NCBI RefSeq assembly: GCF_019733395.1
Contig: NZ_JAIHOO010000001.1
Span: forward strand, 930,001-994,000
From: Lysobacter sp. BMK333-48F3
GTDB lineage: Bacteria; Pseudomonadota; Gammaproteobacteria; Xanthomonadales; Xanthomonadaceae
DNA: 64,000 nucleotides
Reading direction: 5' to 3'
Position numbers and translations under genes: made by a program. The notes under the pieces are model-generated. The model saw only the letters and a list, made by a program, of their open reading frames with translations. It had not been told where the DNA came from and did not search any database. Positions 1 to 8,387 of the stretch are shown here, one piece after another. Every line of letters starts with the position of its first letter. The stretch's first letter is position 1.

Positions 1-3000
1 GGTCGCGCGCCTCGTCGGCGAACTGGCCGGCGTAGTGCAGCTCGAGCAGGCTGTTGGCGCTCAGGCGTGCGGCGACGCCGGTTTCGACCAGGGTCGCGTT
101 GTCGGCCAAAGGCGCGCCGTGGATACGGAACGCTTCGCCGCCGCGCCAGGCCACGTCGACCTCCGGACGCAGGTCGCCGCTGGCGTGGCGACGGCCGATG
201 CCGCCGCGCAGGCTCAGCCAGCTGTCGTCCTGCTGCGAACCCTTGAGGTTGACGTTGAAACGCACGCCGAGCGTCGACAGGTTGACCCGGCTTTCGCCGC
301 TGCGGCCGCTCAACGCCGCCGCGCCGCCGTCTTCCTGGAAGCGGTCGCTGTCGACCCGCACCTGGGCGAACTGGGCGTAGGGCTCGAATTCCCACGCACC
401 GCGCGCCAGGCGGTAGCCGCCTTCGACGAAGGCCTGCTGGCTGTCGGCATCGTACGAAGCGCGGGTGCGGTCGACGAAGCCGTTGAAGCCGATCCGGCGG
501 TCCAGGTCGATGTCGTGGCGGGCGAAGCTCAGGCCGGCGCTGAGGCCGAACGCGCCCCAGTTCTGTCCCGCGTACAGGCCCAGGTGGCGGGTGTCGACGC
601 GGCCCTTGTCGTTGCGGTTGGAGTCGCTGTCGGTGCGGCCGCTGCCGGCGAGCACGCCGATGCGCCAGCCGCCGTCGAAGCGGTAGTCGTAACCGACCAG
701 GGTCGCCGAACCGTTGTACTCGTTGCGCGCGGCGTTGCCGTCGCCATCGAGGGTGCCGCCGGACTTCAGCAGTTCGATCCAGGCGCCCTGAGCCCCGCCC
801 TCGGCGCTGTAGGCAGCGAACGCGCCGCGACCGGCACGGGCGCGGTTCAACGCCGCATCGCGCACGTGGCGACCGTCGTCGACCAGGATCGAACGCAGGC
901 TGGCGTGGCTCTCGCCGCTGAGCGAGCCCAGCGCGACCAGCGCCTGCGCCGGGAACAGCTGGGTCAGCGGCTGCGGAATGCCCTGCCCGACCGCCAGGCG
1001 ATCGGCGGCGGCCGCGGCCGCGCGCTGGTTCTCGGTCTGCGCCGCGGTCGCCAGCGAAGCGCCGCGGGTCACGTCGACCGACACCGCATTGGCGGCGTAG
1101 CTGAGGCCGAACTTCAGGAACGGCGAGAACGCGGTCTGGTCGACCGAGGCGAACTGGCCGACGACGCCGCCGGCGGCGTTGAGGATGTTGAAGTTCTGGC
1201 CGAGCAGGTACTGGCCCGGCGCATGCAGCACGATCAGCTTGCCGTCGAGGCTGGCGCGGCCGGTCACGTCGAGGCGGTCGGACTGACCGCCGGCCGAGAG
1301 TTCGGCGACGTAGCTGCCGCCGGCGCCCTGCACGTAGTCGCCCTGCACGGTCAGGGTGCCGATCGAATTGCCCGGCGACAGCGCGCCGTCGAGGCGCACG
1401 TTGCCGACGATGCGGCCGCTGCCGCCGAGGCCGCCCTTGGCCAGTACCGGCAGCTGGGCCGTGGTCAGGGTGCCGTTGACCACCAGGGTGCCGCTTTCGA
1501 CCTGCGCCGCGTAGGCGTTGTTGCCGGTCAGCTCGAGCACGCCCTGCTTGACGACGAGGCCGCCGAAGCTGTTGTTGCCGCTCAGGCGCAGCCAGCCGGC
1601 GCCGGACTTGGTCAGCTTGCCGCTGCCGCCGATGTCGTTGCGCCAGTCGTCCCAGGCCTTGCCGTCCCAGACCTTGGCGCCGCCGCCCGGACGGTCCATG
1701 ACCACCTCGGTGTCGACGCGCATCTGACCCGGGCCGTCGATGGCCTTCTTCAGATTGACCAGGCCCCAGCCGTAGACGTCGTCGATGCCGGGCGCGCCCA
1801 GATCGGTGGCGGTGGTCAGCAGCACGTCGCGCACCTGGGTGTTGGCCAGGTAGGGGAAGCGTTCCATCAGCAGGCCGAGCGAGCCGACCACGTGCGGGGT
1901 GGCCATCGAGGTGCCGCTGAGGTTGCCGTACTCGTGGGTCGGCGTGCCGGCGGTGACTTCGAACGAAATCGTGCCGTCGGGGTTGCGCACCAGGCCGCCG
2001 GCCAGGGTGTCGTCGCCGCCGAGCACGGTGGAGTTGATCACCGAACCCGGCGCGGCCACGCACCAGTTGGCCGCCTGCGCGCAGCGCATCGACGAAGCGC
2101 TCAGCACCAGGTCCTTGTTGACGTTGACCACGGTCAGCCAGTACGGCTCCAGGTCGGGACGGCCGCGCGGCAGGCTGGCGTACAGGCCGGCCTGCGGCGC
2201 GGTCTGCGGGGTCACGCCGGCGACGCCGTGATTGCCCGCCGCCCACACCTGCAGCATGCCCTTGTCCAGCGAGCCGCGGGCGAAGACATCGAAGTACGAG
2301 GCGTTGTCCGGGTCGAACAGGTAGCCGTCGAGCTGGGCCAGAGTGTTCGGCTCGGTGGCCAGGCCCCAGCTGTGGTTCAGCGCGCGCACGCCCTGGTCGT
2401 TCATGTCGCGGTACATGCCGGCGACGGTCTCGTCTTCCGGACCGACCCGGGTCAGGCTGACCACGCTGTAGCCGGTCGCGGTGCGCTGCCATTCGCGCGC
2501 GCTGTTGAACGACCACTTGGCCGCGGTCAGGTCGGCGCCGAAGGCCACGCCGTGCATGCCCTTGCCGTCGCGATTGGCGGCGATGGTGCCGCCGACGTGA
2601 GTGCCGTGGGTGTTGAACTCCCAGCCCGGCTGCACGTAGGGGCCGGCCATGATGATGTCGCGGATCTGCTGCGGTACGTTGGCGTTGAAGCCGACGTAGG
2701 TGATCTGGGCCTGATCGCCGCGCGAAGTGAAGCAGGCGTTGGCGCCGGTGACCAGGGTGGTGTTGGTGCACAGGCTGCCGTCGGCGAGACGGTCGGCCAT
2801 CAGCACGGCGCGGTGGTCCTTGCCGGCGAACTCGGGATGAGCGAAGACGGTGCCGCTGTCGTAGACGCCCAGGCGGACGCCCTTGCCGGTCAGGCCGCGC
2901 GCATAGGCGTACTGGGCGTTGATCGCGGCCAGGCCCCAATCGGCCTCGAATTCGGCGCTGCGCCAGCTGTCGGGGTTGCCGAGCTGGCCCATCGCGCTTT

Positions 3001-3127
3001 GCGCGGCGGCCGGTGCGGCGGCGGCGAGCAGGCCGCCGAGGATGGCGAGGGACAGCAGCGAGCGCGGCTGCGCGCCGCGCGAGGAGCGCCCGTCCGTGGC
3101 GCGGGTAGTGCGAATATCGCCTTGCAT
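1..3127 (-). CDS. Subtilisin-like (S8) autotransporter serine protease, C-terminus cut by window edge
   Basis: Reading the minus strand from ATG at 3127 gives about 1042 codons open to the window edge. A signal peptide runs to about residue 43 (hydrophobic LLSLAILGGLLAAAA, then AAAQ). The S8 passenger carries the full triad: Asp90 in VYDSG, His174 in HGTHVGGT, Ser407 in GTSMATPH. A passenger-associated repeat (around residues 500-560, SGAGWLRLSGNNSF) links to an outer-membrane beta-barrel starting near residue 770 (GAWIELLKSGG onward). Only roughly the last ten residues, including the terminal aromatic, are missing. AGGAGA lies about 10 nt before the ATG. The family translocates its protease domain across the outer membrane, and the product is probably an extracellular or surface protease. 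There is no neighbour in its operon within the window. Confidence 0.93.
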   Translation of the reverse strand, partial: MQGDIRTTRATDGRSSRGAQPRSLLSLAILGGLLAAAAPAAAQSAMGQLGNPDSWRSAEFEADWGLAAINAQYAYARGLTGKGVRLGVYDSGTVFAHPEFAGKDHRAVLMADRLADGSLCTNTTLVTGANACFTSRGDQAQITYVGFNANVPQQIRDIIMAGPYVQPGWEFNTHGTHVGGTIAANRDGKGMHGVAFGADLTAAKWSFNSAREWQRTATGYSVVSLTRVGPEDETVAGMYRDMNDQGVRALNHSWGLATEPNTLAQLDGYLFDPDNASYFDVFARGSLDKGMLQVWAAGNHGVAGVTPQTAPQAGLYASLPRGRPDLEPYWLTVVNVNKDLVLSASSMRCAQAANWCVAAPGSVINSTVLGGDDTLAGGLVRNPDGTISFEVTAGTPTHEYGNLSGTSMATPHVVGSLGLLMERFPYLANTQVRDVLLTTATDLGAPGIDDVYGWGLVNLKKAIDGPGQMRVDTEVVMDRPGGGAKVWDGKAWDDWRNDIGGSGKLTKSGAGWLRLSGNNSFGGLVVKQGVLELTGNNAYAAQVESGTLVVNGTLTTAQLPVLAKGGLGGSGRIVGNVRLDGALSPGNSIGTLTVQGDYVQGAGGSYVAELSAGGQSDRLDVTGRASLDGKLIVLHAPGQYLLGQNFNILNAAGGVVGQFASVDQTAFSPFLKFGLSYAANAVSVDVTRGASLATAAQTENQRAAAAAADRLAVGQGIPQPLTQLFPAQALVALGSLSGESHASLRSILVDDGRHVRDAALNRARAGRGAFAAYSAEGGAQGAWIELLKSGGTLDGDGNAARNEYNGSATLVGYDYRFDGGWRIGVLAGSGRTDSDSNRNDKGRVDTRHLGLYAGQNWGAFGLSAGLSFARHDIDLDRRIGFNGFVDRTRASYDADSQQAFVEGGYRLARGAWEFEPYAQFAQVRVDSDRFQEDGGAAALSGRSGESRVNLSTLGVRFNVNLKGSQQDDSWLSLRGGIGRRHASGDLRPEVDVAWRGGEAFRIHGAPLADNATLVETGVAARLSANSLLELHYAGQFADEARD

Positions 3128-3381
3128 CTTGCAGTGATCTCCTATCGTGTCGAATGGGCGCCGCCTAGCGACGCCCGCTGTCGTACCGGCGCGCAAGCGC
3201 CTCGTCCTGGTAGTCGGCATCGGCGCGTTCGGCGCGCCGCTCCGTTCGAAGTCGCGCAGGGCGACCGGCATCTTCACTAACGCGAAGATGCGCGTATCAC
3301 CCTACCGTCACATGGGCGCGGAGCGCACATGACTTTCGTCACGCGCGCAACGACGCGGTCGCATGGCGCCGCCTTCGACGC

Positions 3382-4041
3382 TCAGTCGCCGTCGTATTCG
3401 GCGTGCATCAGTCCGCGTCGCCAGGCGAACGCCACCGCCTCGGTGCGGTCGGCCAGATGCAGCTTGGCCAGCACGTTGCCCAGATGGGACTTCACCGTCT
3501 TCTCGCCGATGTTCAACGCCGCGGCGATGCGCGCGTTGCTGCCGCCTTCGGCCAGTTTGCGCAGCACGTCCAGCTCGCGCTCGGTCAGGCAGGCGAAGGG
3601 ATCCTCGCGCGGCTCGCGCTTGCGCCGCACCGCCTTGAGGATGCGCTGGGCGACGAAGGGATGGATCACCGCTTCGCCGGCGGCGATCCGGCGCAGGGTC
3701 GCCAGCAGCTCGTCGCCGAGCATGCTCTTGAACAGCAGCGACTGCGCGCCGGCCTCGATCGCGGCGAAGGCCAGGTCGTCCTGGTCGGTGGAGGTCAGCA
3801 CAGCGATCGCGCTGCGCGGGCTCAGCACCTTGATCGCCCGGATCGCCTCGACCCCGTCGACGTCGGGCATCATCAGGTCGATCACGATCAGGTCCGGCGC
3901 CAGCTCGCGCGCCAGCTCGATCGCCTCGGCGCCGCCGCCGGCCTCGCCGACCACCTCGAAGTCGTCGGTCAGCATCAGCAGGCTGCGGATGCCCTTGCGT
4001 ACCACGTCGTGATCGTCGGCCAGCAACACGGTCGTACTCAT
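3382..4041 (-). CDS. NarL/FixJ-family response regulator
   Basis: 219 residues. The receiver domain (about 4-120) has the acidic pair Asp9/Asp10, phospho-acceptor Asp55 in VIDLMMPD and a conserved Lys near 107 (LLFKS). The C-terminal LuxR-type HTH (about 150-215) contains LTERELDVLRKLAEG and GEKTVKSHLGNVLAKL. Its ATG overlaps the stop of the upstream kinase by 4 bp (ATGA), so the two are translationally coupled and form a two-component pair. The signal and target genes cannot be read from sequence. The neighbouring DUF418 gene and the autotransporter downstream are possible but unproven targets. Confidence 0.95.
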   Translation of the reverse strand: MSTTVLLADDHDVVRKGIRSLLMLTDDFEVVGEAGGGAEAIELARELAPDLIVIDLMMPDVDGVEAIRAIKVLSPRSAIAVLTSTDQDDLAFAAIEAGAQSLLFKSMLGDELLATLRRIAAGEAVIHPFVAQRILKAVRRKREPREDPFACLTERELDVLRKLAEGGSNARIAAALNIGEKTVKSHLGNVLAKLHLADRTEAVAFAWRRGLMHAEYDGD

Positions 4042-5537
4042 GCCGGAACTCCTTGCGATTCCAGGTTGAAGGACACGGTCACCACCGTGCCGCTGGAAGA
4101 ACTGGCCAGGCGGAAGCGTCCGCCCGGCAGGCCGCGCGCGCGCAGGCGCATGTTGGCCAGGCCCATGCCGCGGTCGCGCTCGTCGGCGACGAAGCCGCAG
4201 CCGTCGTCCTGCACGGTCCAGCCGTAGCGCGAGCCGGCGCGGTTGAGCACGATCTCGATCCGGCGCGCGCCGCTGTGGCGCAGGCTGTTGGACACCGCTT
4301 CGGTGGCGATCAGCAGCAACTGGCCGGCGTGCTGCGGCCATCCGGCCAGGCCGCGCTCGGCCTCGTCGTCGAGCAACAGCCGCCACTCGATCTCGCTGCC
4401 GGCGAGCAGGTGCTCGCAGGTGTCCTCCAGGGCCTTGCGCAGGCCTTGCTCGGCCACGGTCGGCGCGGAGAAGCGCTGGATCACGTCGGCGAGGTCGCGC
4501 TGCAACTGGCCGGTCAGGCCCAGCGCGGCCTTGATCAGGGTGTCCTGGCGCGGGTCGCGCTGGCCGTCTCGGCCGGCCAGGTGGTCGAGCACGCTCAGCT
4601 GCAGGCCGAGGGCGAAGCTGCGCTGCTTGGCGGTGTCGTGCAGGTCGCGCGCCAGGCGATTGCGTTCTTCCGAGACCGCCAGCGCCTGGCGCACCTGGAT
4701 CAGCTCGCCGAGCCCGTCGGCCATGCGGTCGAAGCGCTGCGACAGGCGGCCGAATTCGTCGCGGCCCGGGTCGTGGATCCGGGCGTCGAGCTGGCCCGCG
4801 GCCCAGGCGTCGGCGGCGCGTTCGGCATGGCGGAAGCGGCGGGTCAGCAGGGTCGCCACCGCGACCGCCGACATCGCGCTGATCACCGCCAGGTACAGGG
4901 CGATGCCCTCGAAGTCGCCGGAGTCCATGCGGATGAAGCTGGCCAGCGAGCCGCCGACGTGCTGGCCGACGGTCAGGGTCGCGGCGCCGTCCATGCCCAC
5001 CGGCACCGCCACCGCGGTGATCCAGTCGCCCTGGCGCTCGTGCCTGCGCGGGGTGGACTCGCGCGTCGCCACCGCGTCGCGCTCGGCCTCGCCCAGGGCG
5101 CGGGCCAGCGGCGGATCGATCAGCGCCGGATAGGCGCAGCGGCGGCCGTTGCGGTCGCGGTAGCGGATCGCGATGCGGCCGTCGTGAGTGCTGCCGGCGA
5201 AGCTGTACAGCGCCATCCACTCCGGCGTGTCCATGCCGACGATGCGCACCAGCAGCGCCTGCAGCACCGCCTCGCATTGCTCGTCGGACATCGCGCCGGT
5301 GGCCGGCACCGAGCCCAGCCGTTGCAGCTCGCGCCGCATCGCGCCTTCCAGGGCCGGCGGCGCCATGTCGCGGCGCAGTTCGGCGCGGGCCACGTACAGG
5401 CCGAAGCCGGACAGCAGCGCGGTGCTGATCCACGACGCGACCAGCATCCACAGCAGGCATTTCCAGAACAGCCCGCTCCACCAGCCGCGCGCCGGCGTGC
5501 GGACGGCCGGCGGCGGGGGTGCGGCGGTTTCGCTCAT
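4038..5537 (-). CDS. Membrane sensor histidine kinase (HisKA_3/NarX-DesK type)
   Basis: 499 residues from ATG 5537. A transmembrane helix at about 27-50, a periplasmic segment of about 160 residues and a second helix at about 210-232 are followed by a HAMP-like linker. The HisKA_3 dimerisation helix carries the phospho-acceptor His300 in ARDLHDTAKQ. The ATPase domain shows the N box TEAVSNSLRHS (about 412-422), G1 DDGCGF and G2 GMGLANM. These features match kinases that pair with NarL-type regulators, and the next gene is one (4-bp overlap). The periplasmic region has no domain I recognise. A longer open frame upstream of 5537 runs antisense to the DUF418 gene and is not coding. Confidence 0.94.
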   Translation of the reverse strand: MSETAAPPPPAVRTPARGWWSGLFWKCLLWMLVASWISTALLSGFGLYVARAELRRDMAPPALEGAMRRELQRLGSVPATGAMSDEQCEAVLQALLVRIVGMDTPEWMALYSFAGSTHDGRIAIRYRDRNGRRCAYPALIDPPLARALGEAERDAVATRESTPRRHERQGDWITAVAVPVGMDGAATLTVGQHVGGSLASFIRMDSGDFEGIALYLAVISAMSAVAVATLLTRRFRHAERAADAWAAGQLDARIHDPGRDEFGRLSQRFDRMADGLGELIQVRQALAVSEERNRLARDLHDTAKQRSFALGLQLSVLDHLAGRDGQRDPRQDTLIKAALGLTGQLQRDLADVIQRFSAPTVAEQGLRKALEDTCEHLLAGSEIEWRLLLDDEAERGLAGWPQHAGQLLLIATEAVSNSLRHSGARRIEIVLNRAGSRYGWTVQDDGCGFVADERDRGMGLANMRLRARGLPGGRFRLASSSSGTVVTVSFNLESQGVPA

Positions 5538-5669
5538 GACGCCAGTATTCCAGGTTCGGCGCAGGACGAATCCGCCAAACGTCCCGGGTCGGCACCGGCA
5601 CCGGCCCGATGCGGGCGAACCGCCCCGGCGCGCACGATCGCCGCCGTTCTCCGCCACCGCGATGCCGCC

Positions 5670-6875
5670 ATGACCCGCCCCGTTCGCACCGACGCGCAGC
5701 GCATCGAGCAGCTCGATGCGCTGCGCGGTTTCGCCCTGTTCGGCATCCTGATCGTCAACATCGGCGCGTTCGCCTCGCCCTACTACGGCCTGGGCCTGGC
5801 CGACCCGGCCTACGACGGCGCGGCCGACCGCGCCGTGCGCTGGCTGGTGGCGGCCGGATTCGAACTCAAGTTCTACCTGCTGTTCTCGTTCCTGTTCGGC
5901 TACAGCTTCACCCTGCAGATGGATTCGGCGCAGCGCGCCGGCCAGGCCTTCGTGCCGCGCATGCTGCGCCGCCTGGCCGGCTTGTGGCTGATCGGCCTGG
6001 CGCATGCCCTGCTGTTGTTCCACGGCGACATCCTCACCACCTATGCGGTGCTGGGGCTGATCTTGCTGGCGCTGCGGCGGGCGGCGCCGGCGCTGGCCTT
6101 GCGCATCGCCGCGGCCTTGTTGCTGCTGACCGCAGCCGGCTGGGCCGCGCTGGCCGCGCTGGCGGCCTGGGACGGGACGGCCGCCGATCCGGCCGCGGCC
6201 GCGCTGGCGGCGCAGGCCAACCTGGCCGGCTTCACCGGCGATGCGGCCGCGGTGATCGCCCAGCGCAGCCGCGAACTGGCCTCGACCGGGGTCCTGCTGG
6301 CCCTGCTGCAGGCGCCGTGCGCGCTGGCGATGTTCCTGTGCGGGCTGGTCGCCGGACGCCGCCGGCTGCTCGCCGATCCGGAATCCCATCGGCCGTTGCT
6401 CCACCGGCTGCGCTGGCTGGGCCTGTGCTGCGGACTGCCGGCCGCCGCGGCGTACGCCTGCGTCGCCGTGTGGCGGCCCGGCGGCGCGCTGGAACTGTTG
6501 GCTCTGGCCGGATGCGTATTGACCGCGCCCTGGCTGAGCGCGGGCTACCTGGCCTGGGCGATGACGGCGTTCGCCACCCGCGCCGGTGCGCGTGTCGCCG
6601 CCTGGCTGGCGCCGGCCGGACGCATGGCCCTGTCCAACTACCTGCTGCAGTCGCTGGTCTGCGCCTGGGCGTTCAGCGGCTATGGCCTGGGCCTGATGGG
6701 GCGCGTTTCGCCGTTGCAGGCCTCGATCTTCGCCCTGCTGCTGTTCGGCGCGCAGACGAGCCTGAGCCGCTGGTGGCTGCGGCGCCGCGCTTACGGCCCG
6801 CTGGAGTGGCTGCTGCGCGCGATCACGCTCGGCGCCCGGCCGCGCCGGCGCGTCGCGACCGATGCGACGCGCTGA
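5670..6875 (+). CDS. DUF418 (YeiB-like) multipass membrane protein
   Basis: 401 residues, strongly hydrophobic. The N-terminus has the family signature (RIEQLDALRGFALFGILIVN), followed by about eight to ten predicted membrane helices, FLFGYSFTLQ, and the C-terminal DUF418 region with GRMALSNYLLQS. DUF418 proteins are inner-membrane proteins distantly related to acyltransferase-3; their substrate is generally unknown. The gene is divergent from the histidine kinase (132 bp between starts), so the two may share a control region. The open frame extends far upstream, but that part lies antisense to the kinase. ATG 5670 places the signature at residue 10, as expected for the family. Confidence 0.9.
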   Translation: MTRPVRTDAQRIEQLDALRGFALFGILIVNIGAFASPYYGLGLADPAYDGAADRAVRWLVAAGFELKFYLLFSFLFGYSFTLQMDSAQRAGQAFVPRMLRRLAGLWLIGLAHALLLFHGDILTTYAVLGLILLALRRAAPALALRIAAALLLLTAAGWAALAALAAWDGTAADPAAAALAAQANLAGFTGDAAAVIAQRSRELASTGVLLALLQAPCALAMFLCGLVAGRRRLLADPESHRPLLHRLRWLGLCCGLPAAAAYACVAVWRPGGALELLALAGCVLTAPWLSAGYLAWAMTAFATRAGARVAAWLAPAGRMALSNYLLQSLVCAWAFSGYGLGLMGRVSPLQASIFALLLFGAQTSLSRWWLRRRAYGPLEWLLRAITLGARPRRRVATDATR

Positions 6876-6886
6876 CGCGCGACGCC

Positions 6887-6950
6887 GAACCGGGACACTG
6901 AACCGGGACACTGAAGCGAGACACTCAAGCTAGACACTGAAGTGAGATCG
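6887..6950. repeat. 13-bp imperfect tandem repeat, about five units
   Basis: Five successive units of 13 bp follow the DUF418 stop: GAACCGGGACACT at 6887 and 6900 (identical), GAAGCGAGACACT at 6913, CAAGCTAGACACT at 6926, and a degenerate GAAGTGAGATCG at 6939. The common core is GACACT. No gene overlaps it. Whether it binds a protein or is slippage-derived cannot be told from sequence. Confidence 0.85.
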
Positions 6951-7124
6951 GGCGCGGCTGTAAAACCGTGACCGTCATCGTGCCGCGGCTCTGGCGAGAG
7001 CGCGCCGCGATGTCCCACACTCAGCGCCCGGCCCTTCGCGGCAGGAGACACGCAAGCGCTCGTGATCGTCCCCTCATCCGCATTCGCCCGCGCCGCCGCG
7101 TCGCCGGTTCCGGACTGAACCGGC

Positions 7125-8387
7125 GTGCACGACGACCTGTTCCGACGCGAAGCGCTGGATGCGCGCCGGCAACGCTGGCTGGGCCGGATCCGGCTGCCGT
7201 TGTCGCGCCTGGGCACGGCGATGGCGGTGCTGGCGATGGCGCTGCTGTTGTCGTTGATCGCGCTGTTCGGTTTCGGCCGCTACACCCGCACCGAACGGGT
7301 CGAGGGCGTGCTGGTGCCGCGCGACGGCCTGCTCGCGGTGACCTCGCCCGCCGCCGGCGTCCTGCTGCGCGCGACGGTCGCCGAAGGCCAGCCGGTGCGG
7401 CGCGGCCAGGCGCTGCTGGAGATCTCCACCGAACTCGACAGCCCGGCCCTGCGCGCCGGCATCGGCGCGGCGGTCGGCGCCGGCCTGGCCGAACAACGCA
7501 CGCGCCTGCTCGCCGACCGCGATGCGCTGGAACGCGACCGCGGCACCGAACAAGCCAATCTCGACCAGCGCCTGGCCGCGGCGAAGCGGCGCATCGACCT
7601 GGCCCAAGACCAGCTCGCGCTGCGCCAGGAACAGGCCGAACAGGCGCGGCGCCTGGCCGCGCAGGTCGAGCCGCTGCGCGGCGACAAGCTGCTCAGCGAG
7701 GTGCAATGGCAGCAGTACCGCGACACCCTGGCCGAAGCGCAGGCGCGGGTGCAGGCGGCGCAACGCGAACGCCTGGACGCCTTGCGCGAACAAGCCGACG
7801 CGCAGGCCGAACGGCAGCGCCTGCCGCTGCGGCTGAGCGAGCGCCGCAACCGGATCGAACGCGAGTTGGCCGACGTCGCCCAGGACGATGCGCGCAACGA
7901 AGGCCGGCGCCGCCTGGCGGTGCTGGCGCCGCGCGACGGCCGCGTCTCCGGCCTGGCCCTGGTCGAAGGCCAGGCGGTGGCGCCCGGGCAACGCCTGTTG
8001 CATCTGCTGCCGCCGCAGGCGCCGCTGCTGGCCGAACTGTGGGTGCCGGACCGGGCGATCGGCCTGATCGCGCCGGGCACCGCGGTGCGTCTGCGCTATC
8101 GCGCGTTCCCCTATCAGCGTTATGGCGTGCACGACGGCCAGGTGGTCGAAATCGCGCGCGGCGCGCTGTCGCCGGACGAAATCCGCACCCGCAGCGGTCT
8201 GCGGGTCGAGGCGCCGGCCTGGCGCGTGCTGGTCGCGCTGGACCGGCAGCGGATCGGCGCGCATGCGCTGCAGGCGCAGATGCGGGTCGACGCCGACCTG
8301 GTGCTGGAGCGGCGGCGGCTGTACGAGTTCGTATTCGCGCCGCTGGCCCTGGCGACGCCGGCCGACGTCGCGGGAGCGCGCCGATGA
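7125..8387 (+). CDS. HlyD-family periplasmic adaptor of the peptide exporter
   Basis: 420 residues from GTG 7125. An in-frame TGA at 7116-7118 rules out any earlier start. The N-terminus is short and cytoplasmic with the usual form for bacteriocin-type adaptors (MHDDLFRREALDARR), then one membrane helix at about 25-47, a barrel/lipoyl half (about 60-100), a long alpha-helical hairpin rich in Glu, Arg, Gln and Ala (about 110-255), and the second lipoyl and beta-barrel region. Such proteins bridge an inner-membrane ABC exporter to an outer-membrane channel. Its stop overlaps the ATG of the C39 transporter by 4 bp. No TolC-like gene is nearby, so a housekeeping one is presumably used. Confidence 0.93.
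   Translation: MHDDLFRREALDARRQRWLGRIRLPLSRLGTAMAVLAMALLLSLIALFGFGRYTRTERVEGVLVPRDGLLAVTSPAAGVLLRATVAEGQPVRRGQALLEISTELDSPALRAGIGAAVGAGLAEQRTRLLADRDALERDRGTEQANLDQRLAAAKRRIDLAQDQLALRQEQAEQARRLAAQVEPLRGDKLLSEVQWQQYRDTLAEAQARVQAAQRERLDALREQADAQAERQRLPLRLSERRNRIERELADVAQDDARNEGRRRLAVLAPRDGRVSGLALVEGQAVAPGQRLLHLLPPQAPLLAELWVPDRAIGLIAPGTAVRLRYRAFPYQRYGVHDGQVVEIARGALSPDEIRTRSGLRVEAPAWRVLVALDRQRIGAHALQAQMRVDADLVLERRRLYEFVFAPLALATPADVAGARR

Noticed and set aside
35..3280. 1081-codon plus-strand open frame
   Set aside because: It is antisense to the S8 autotransporter, which has a signal peptide, full catalytic triad and barrel. The plus-strand frame is Ala/Gly/Arg/Val-rich without domains, a usual shadow in high-GC DNA.
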